Positions 57,886 to 64,000 of a stretch of DNA of 64,000 nucleotides are shown here, in pieces. The notes under the pieces were generated by a model that ran no database searches, was not told the DNA's origin, and saw only the letters and a program-made list of their open reading frames with translations. The number at the start of each line of letters is the position of its first letter. The first letter of the stretch is position 1. The translations under genes and the position numbers were made by a program. Source of the DNA: Nocardia arthritidis (GTDB lineage Bacteria > Actinomycetota > Actinomycetes > Mycobacteriales > Mycobacteriaceae); contig NZ_CP046172.1 in the NCBI RefSeq assembly GCF_011801145.1, positions 186,001 to 250,000 on the forward strand, written 5' to 3'.

Positions 57886-58431
57886 TCAGCAGGGGTGGGT
57901 CATGAACAGTGCTGTTTCGGTGGCTGATTCCGTGTTCTTGTAGAGCGAGGTGTCTAGTCCGCAGAAGGTGAATCCTGCCTTCCGGTACAGGTGGATGGCT
58001 GGGGTGTTGATATTGGTGACCTCCAGCCAGACGTGGCCGGCTCCCTGTTCGCGGGCGCGCTGGATGGCCTGATTCAGTAGGGCTCGGCCGATGCCGTGGC
58101 CTCGATGTGTTGGGGCCACGCGGATTTCGACGATGGTCAGGCGTCTGTTCCATGTCTCGTATTCGGTGGTGACGAACCCGCACACCTGTTGGTTGGCTAC
58201 TGCGACGATCGTGTCGGTCGGGTTCTCGCCCCAGGGGTGGTCGTCGTCTTTTGGGAATTGCTTGTGGATCGGTGGGGTTACCGGTGTTTCCTTTAGAGCG
58301 AATCCGTCGTTGGTGCTGGTCACCGTCAGAATCGTGTTGGTGCTGAATGAGTCGTCGATGCCGTTGATCGCCTTCGCGTCCTCGGGGCGTGCCGCGCGGT
58401 AGACCACGGTGTCGGGGCCGGTGATTGCCAT
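57886..58431 (-). CDS. GNAT acetyltransferase, streptothricin-acetyltransferase-like
   Basis: A 181-residue GNAT. The acetyl-CoA site is VAPTHRGHGIGRALLNQAIQ (R/Q-x-x-G-x-G/A). The surrounding pattern WNRRLTIVEIRV...GAGHVWLEVTNINTPAIHLY, RKAGFTFCGLDTSLYKNTES and C-terminal ALFMTHPC matches streptothricin N-acetyltransferases very closely by eye. It would then acetylate the beta-lysine of streptothricin. ATG 58431 is used; 39 upstream codons are excluded. The gene looks less GC-rich than the cell-wall genes, suggesting transfer. Substrate is not proven. Confidence 0.82.
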   Translation of the reverse strand: MAITGPDTVVYRAARPEDAKAINGIDDSFSTNTILTVTSTNDGFALKETPVTPPIHKQFPKDDDHPWGENPTDTIVAVANQQVCGFVTTEYETWNRRLTIVEIRVAPTHRGHGIGRALLNQAIQRAREQGAGHVWLEVTNINTPAIHLYRKAGFTFCGLDTSLYKNTESATETALFMTHPC

Positions 58432-58623
58432 TGGCCCACCGTATTGGCCTTCGCCGATACGGATCGGCTGCTGCGGCGGGCGTTGTTTGGTTGCGTGGTT
58501 GGTGGGAGAACCGGGGTGTGGCAACGGGATTGGGGTGGTCTGGGTCACATTTGTCCGGATTGGTGTGGGGTTGGGGTGGTTTGGGGAGCGTTGAACTGGG
58601 AAGACGTGGCGTATCCAGGGGAT

Positions 58624-58652
58624 TTGACGCAGTGTTCTTCTCCGCGTAACTT
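58624..58652 (+). promoter_or_regulatory. Candidate rRNA operon promoter P1
   Basis: TTGACG (58624-58629), a 17-base spacer and TAACTT (58647-58652) form a housekeeping sigma-type promoter about 405 bases before the 16S start. No ORF follows before the rRNA, which fits an rrn promoter. Confidence 0.55.
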
Positions 58653-58771
58653 ATTCCAGGTCAGAGCGACACGGACACCGACCCGGGGCCCAGAGCAGCG
58701 GAAACGCTGAGCGAACGGCCTAGGGAAACGAGGTAGGACGAGGAGCGCCTGGCGATCAGCTGGCCCCGATT

Positions 58772-58800
58772 TTTACCTAGCTTACGGCTGGGTGTATGGT
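58772..58800 (+). promoter_or_regulatory. Candidate rRNA operon promoter P2
   Basis: TTTACC (58772-58777), 17-base spacer, TATGGT (58795-58800). Weaker match than P1, but correctly spaced and nearer the leader. Confidence 0.35.
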
Positions 58801-58867
58801 TGGGTCTCGCTGAAGGACCTTGCTTCACCGATCAATCGAGTAAGTCTCGGGCGATGGTGTGTGCGTG

Positions 58868-58890
58868 TGTTCTTTGAGAACTCAATAGTG
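58868..58890 (+). promoter_or_regulatory. rrn leader antitermination (box) element
   Basis: TGTTCTTTGAGAACTCAATA followed by GTG, the actinobacterial leader box sequence with a GTTCT/AGAAC hairpin. A near copy, TGTTGTTTGAGAACTGCACA, occurs in the spacer at 60856-60875. The region 58653-59056 otherwise holds no gene and is the rrn leader. Confidence 0.75.
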
Positions 58891-59056
58891 TGTCGATGAA
58901 TGTCAGTGCCAAATATTTTTGGTTCTGTTCCTCATACCCCCGTGTGAGGGATGGACATTTTTTGTCAGCTAATTTCCGGCTGGCGTTTAAGTTAGGTTTT
59001 CGGACTCTGGTTCGAGATACTTTTGATTGCACTCCTGTGGGGGTGTGATTGTGAGT

Positions 59057-64000
<4,944 letters not shown>

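Overview
The window is chromosomal DNA from a high-GC, mycolic-acid-producing actinomycete, almost certainly a Nocardia. The 16S rRNA reads as Nocardia-like, and the protein genes are the mycomembrane and arabinogalactan set of Corynebacteriales (fadD32-pks13-accD4, emb, aftA, dprE1-dprE2, glfT1, glfT2, rml). Identification is by reading only; no database was searched.

Layout. 0-10.1 kb: an F420-type oxidoreductase, then the mycolate condensation cluster fadD32 (interrupted by a 1-base frameshift), pks13 and accD4. 10.1-20.2 kb: a cyclophilin and two emb-family arabinosyltransferases facing each other, separated by an accessory block (truncated antitoxin-like ORF, HxlR regulator with oxidoreductase, AT-richer NYN-domain gene). 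20.2-25.9 kb: the arabinan donor and priming operon dprE1-dprE2-aftA-emb on the minus strand, with a VapBC-like toxin-antitoxin pair set between dprE2 and aftA, and a divergent GtrA-family gene. 26-33.7 kb: mixed accessory genes (PPOX-fold protein, molybdopterin oxidoreductase, membrane and hypothetical proteins, Scr1-type regulator, MarR/MFS pair with a three-repeat operator candidate). 33.7-39.4 kb: dTDP-rhamnose genes rmlA-rmlC and rmlB, separated by an esterase and two tandem secreted glycine-zipper-like paralogues. 39.4-44.7 kb: DUF2142 membrane protein, GT2 glycosyltransferase, a second GtrA protein and GlfT2. 44.8-49.1 kb: macrodomain protein, SDR, QFGQP-repeat membrane protein, RsgA GTPase with a possible leader ORF, and an unknown gene. 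49.2-52.1 kb: galactan priming and export operon wzm-wzt-glfT1. 52.2-58.4 kb: Bpa proteasome activator, a class V aminotransferase-like protein that seems to lack its PLP lysine, quinone oxidoreductase, RmlC-like epimerase, lactate monooxygenase-type enzyme, MarR regulator (3' frameshift), tRNA-Ser(TGA), and a streptothricin-acetyltransferase-like GNAT. 58.6-64 kb: rRNA promoter/leader, 16S, spacer without tRNA, and 23S running to the window end.

How it fits together. Rml enzymes supply dTDP-rhamnose for the linker, GlfT1/GlfT2 start and extend galactan, Wzm/Wzt export it, DprE1/DprE2 make decaprenyl-phosphoryl-arabinose, AftA and Emb proteins build arabinan, and FadD32/Pks13/AccD4 make the mycolates attached to it. 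Most of the window is therefore a well-understood cell-envelope island. The less familiar parts are the genes inserted into it.

Two genes (fadD32 and the 57 kb marR) carry the same type of lesion, one base missing in a short G/C run. Because fadD32 should be essential, assembly error is the more likely cause.
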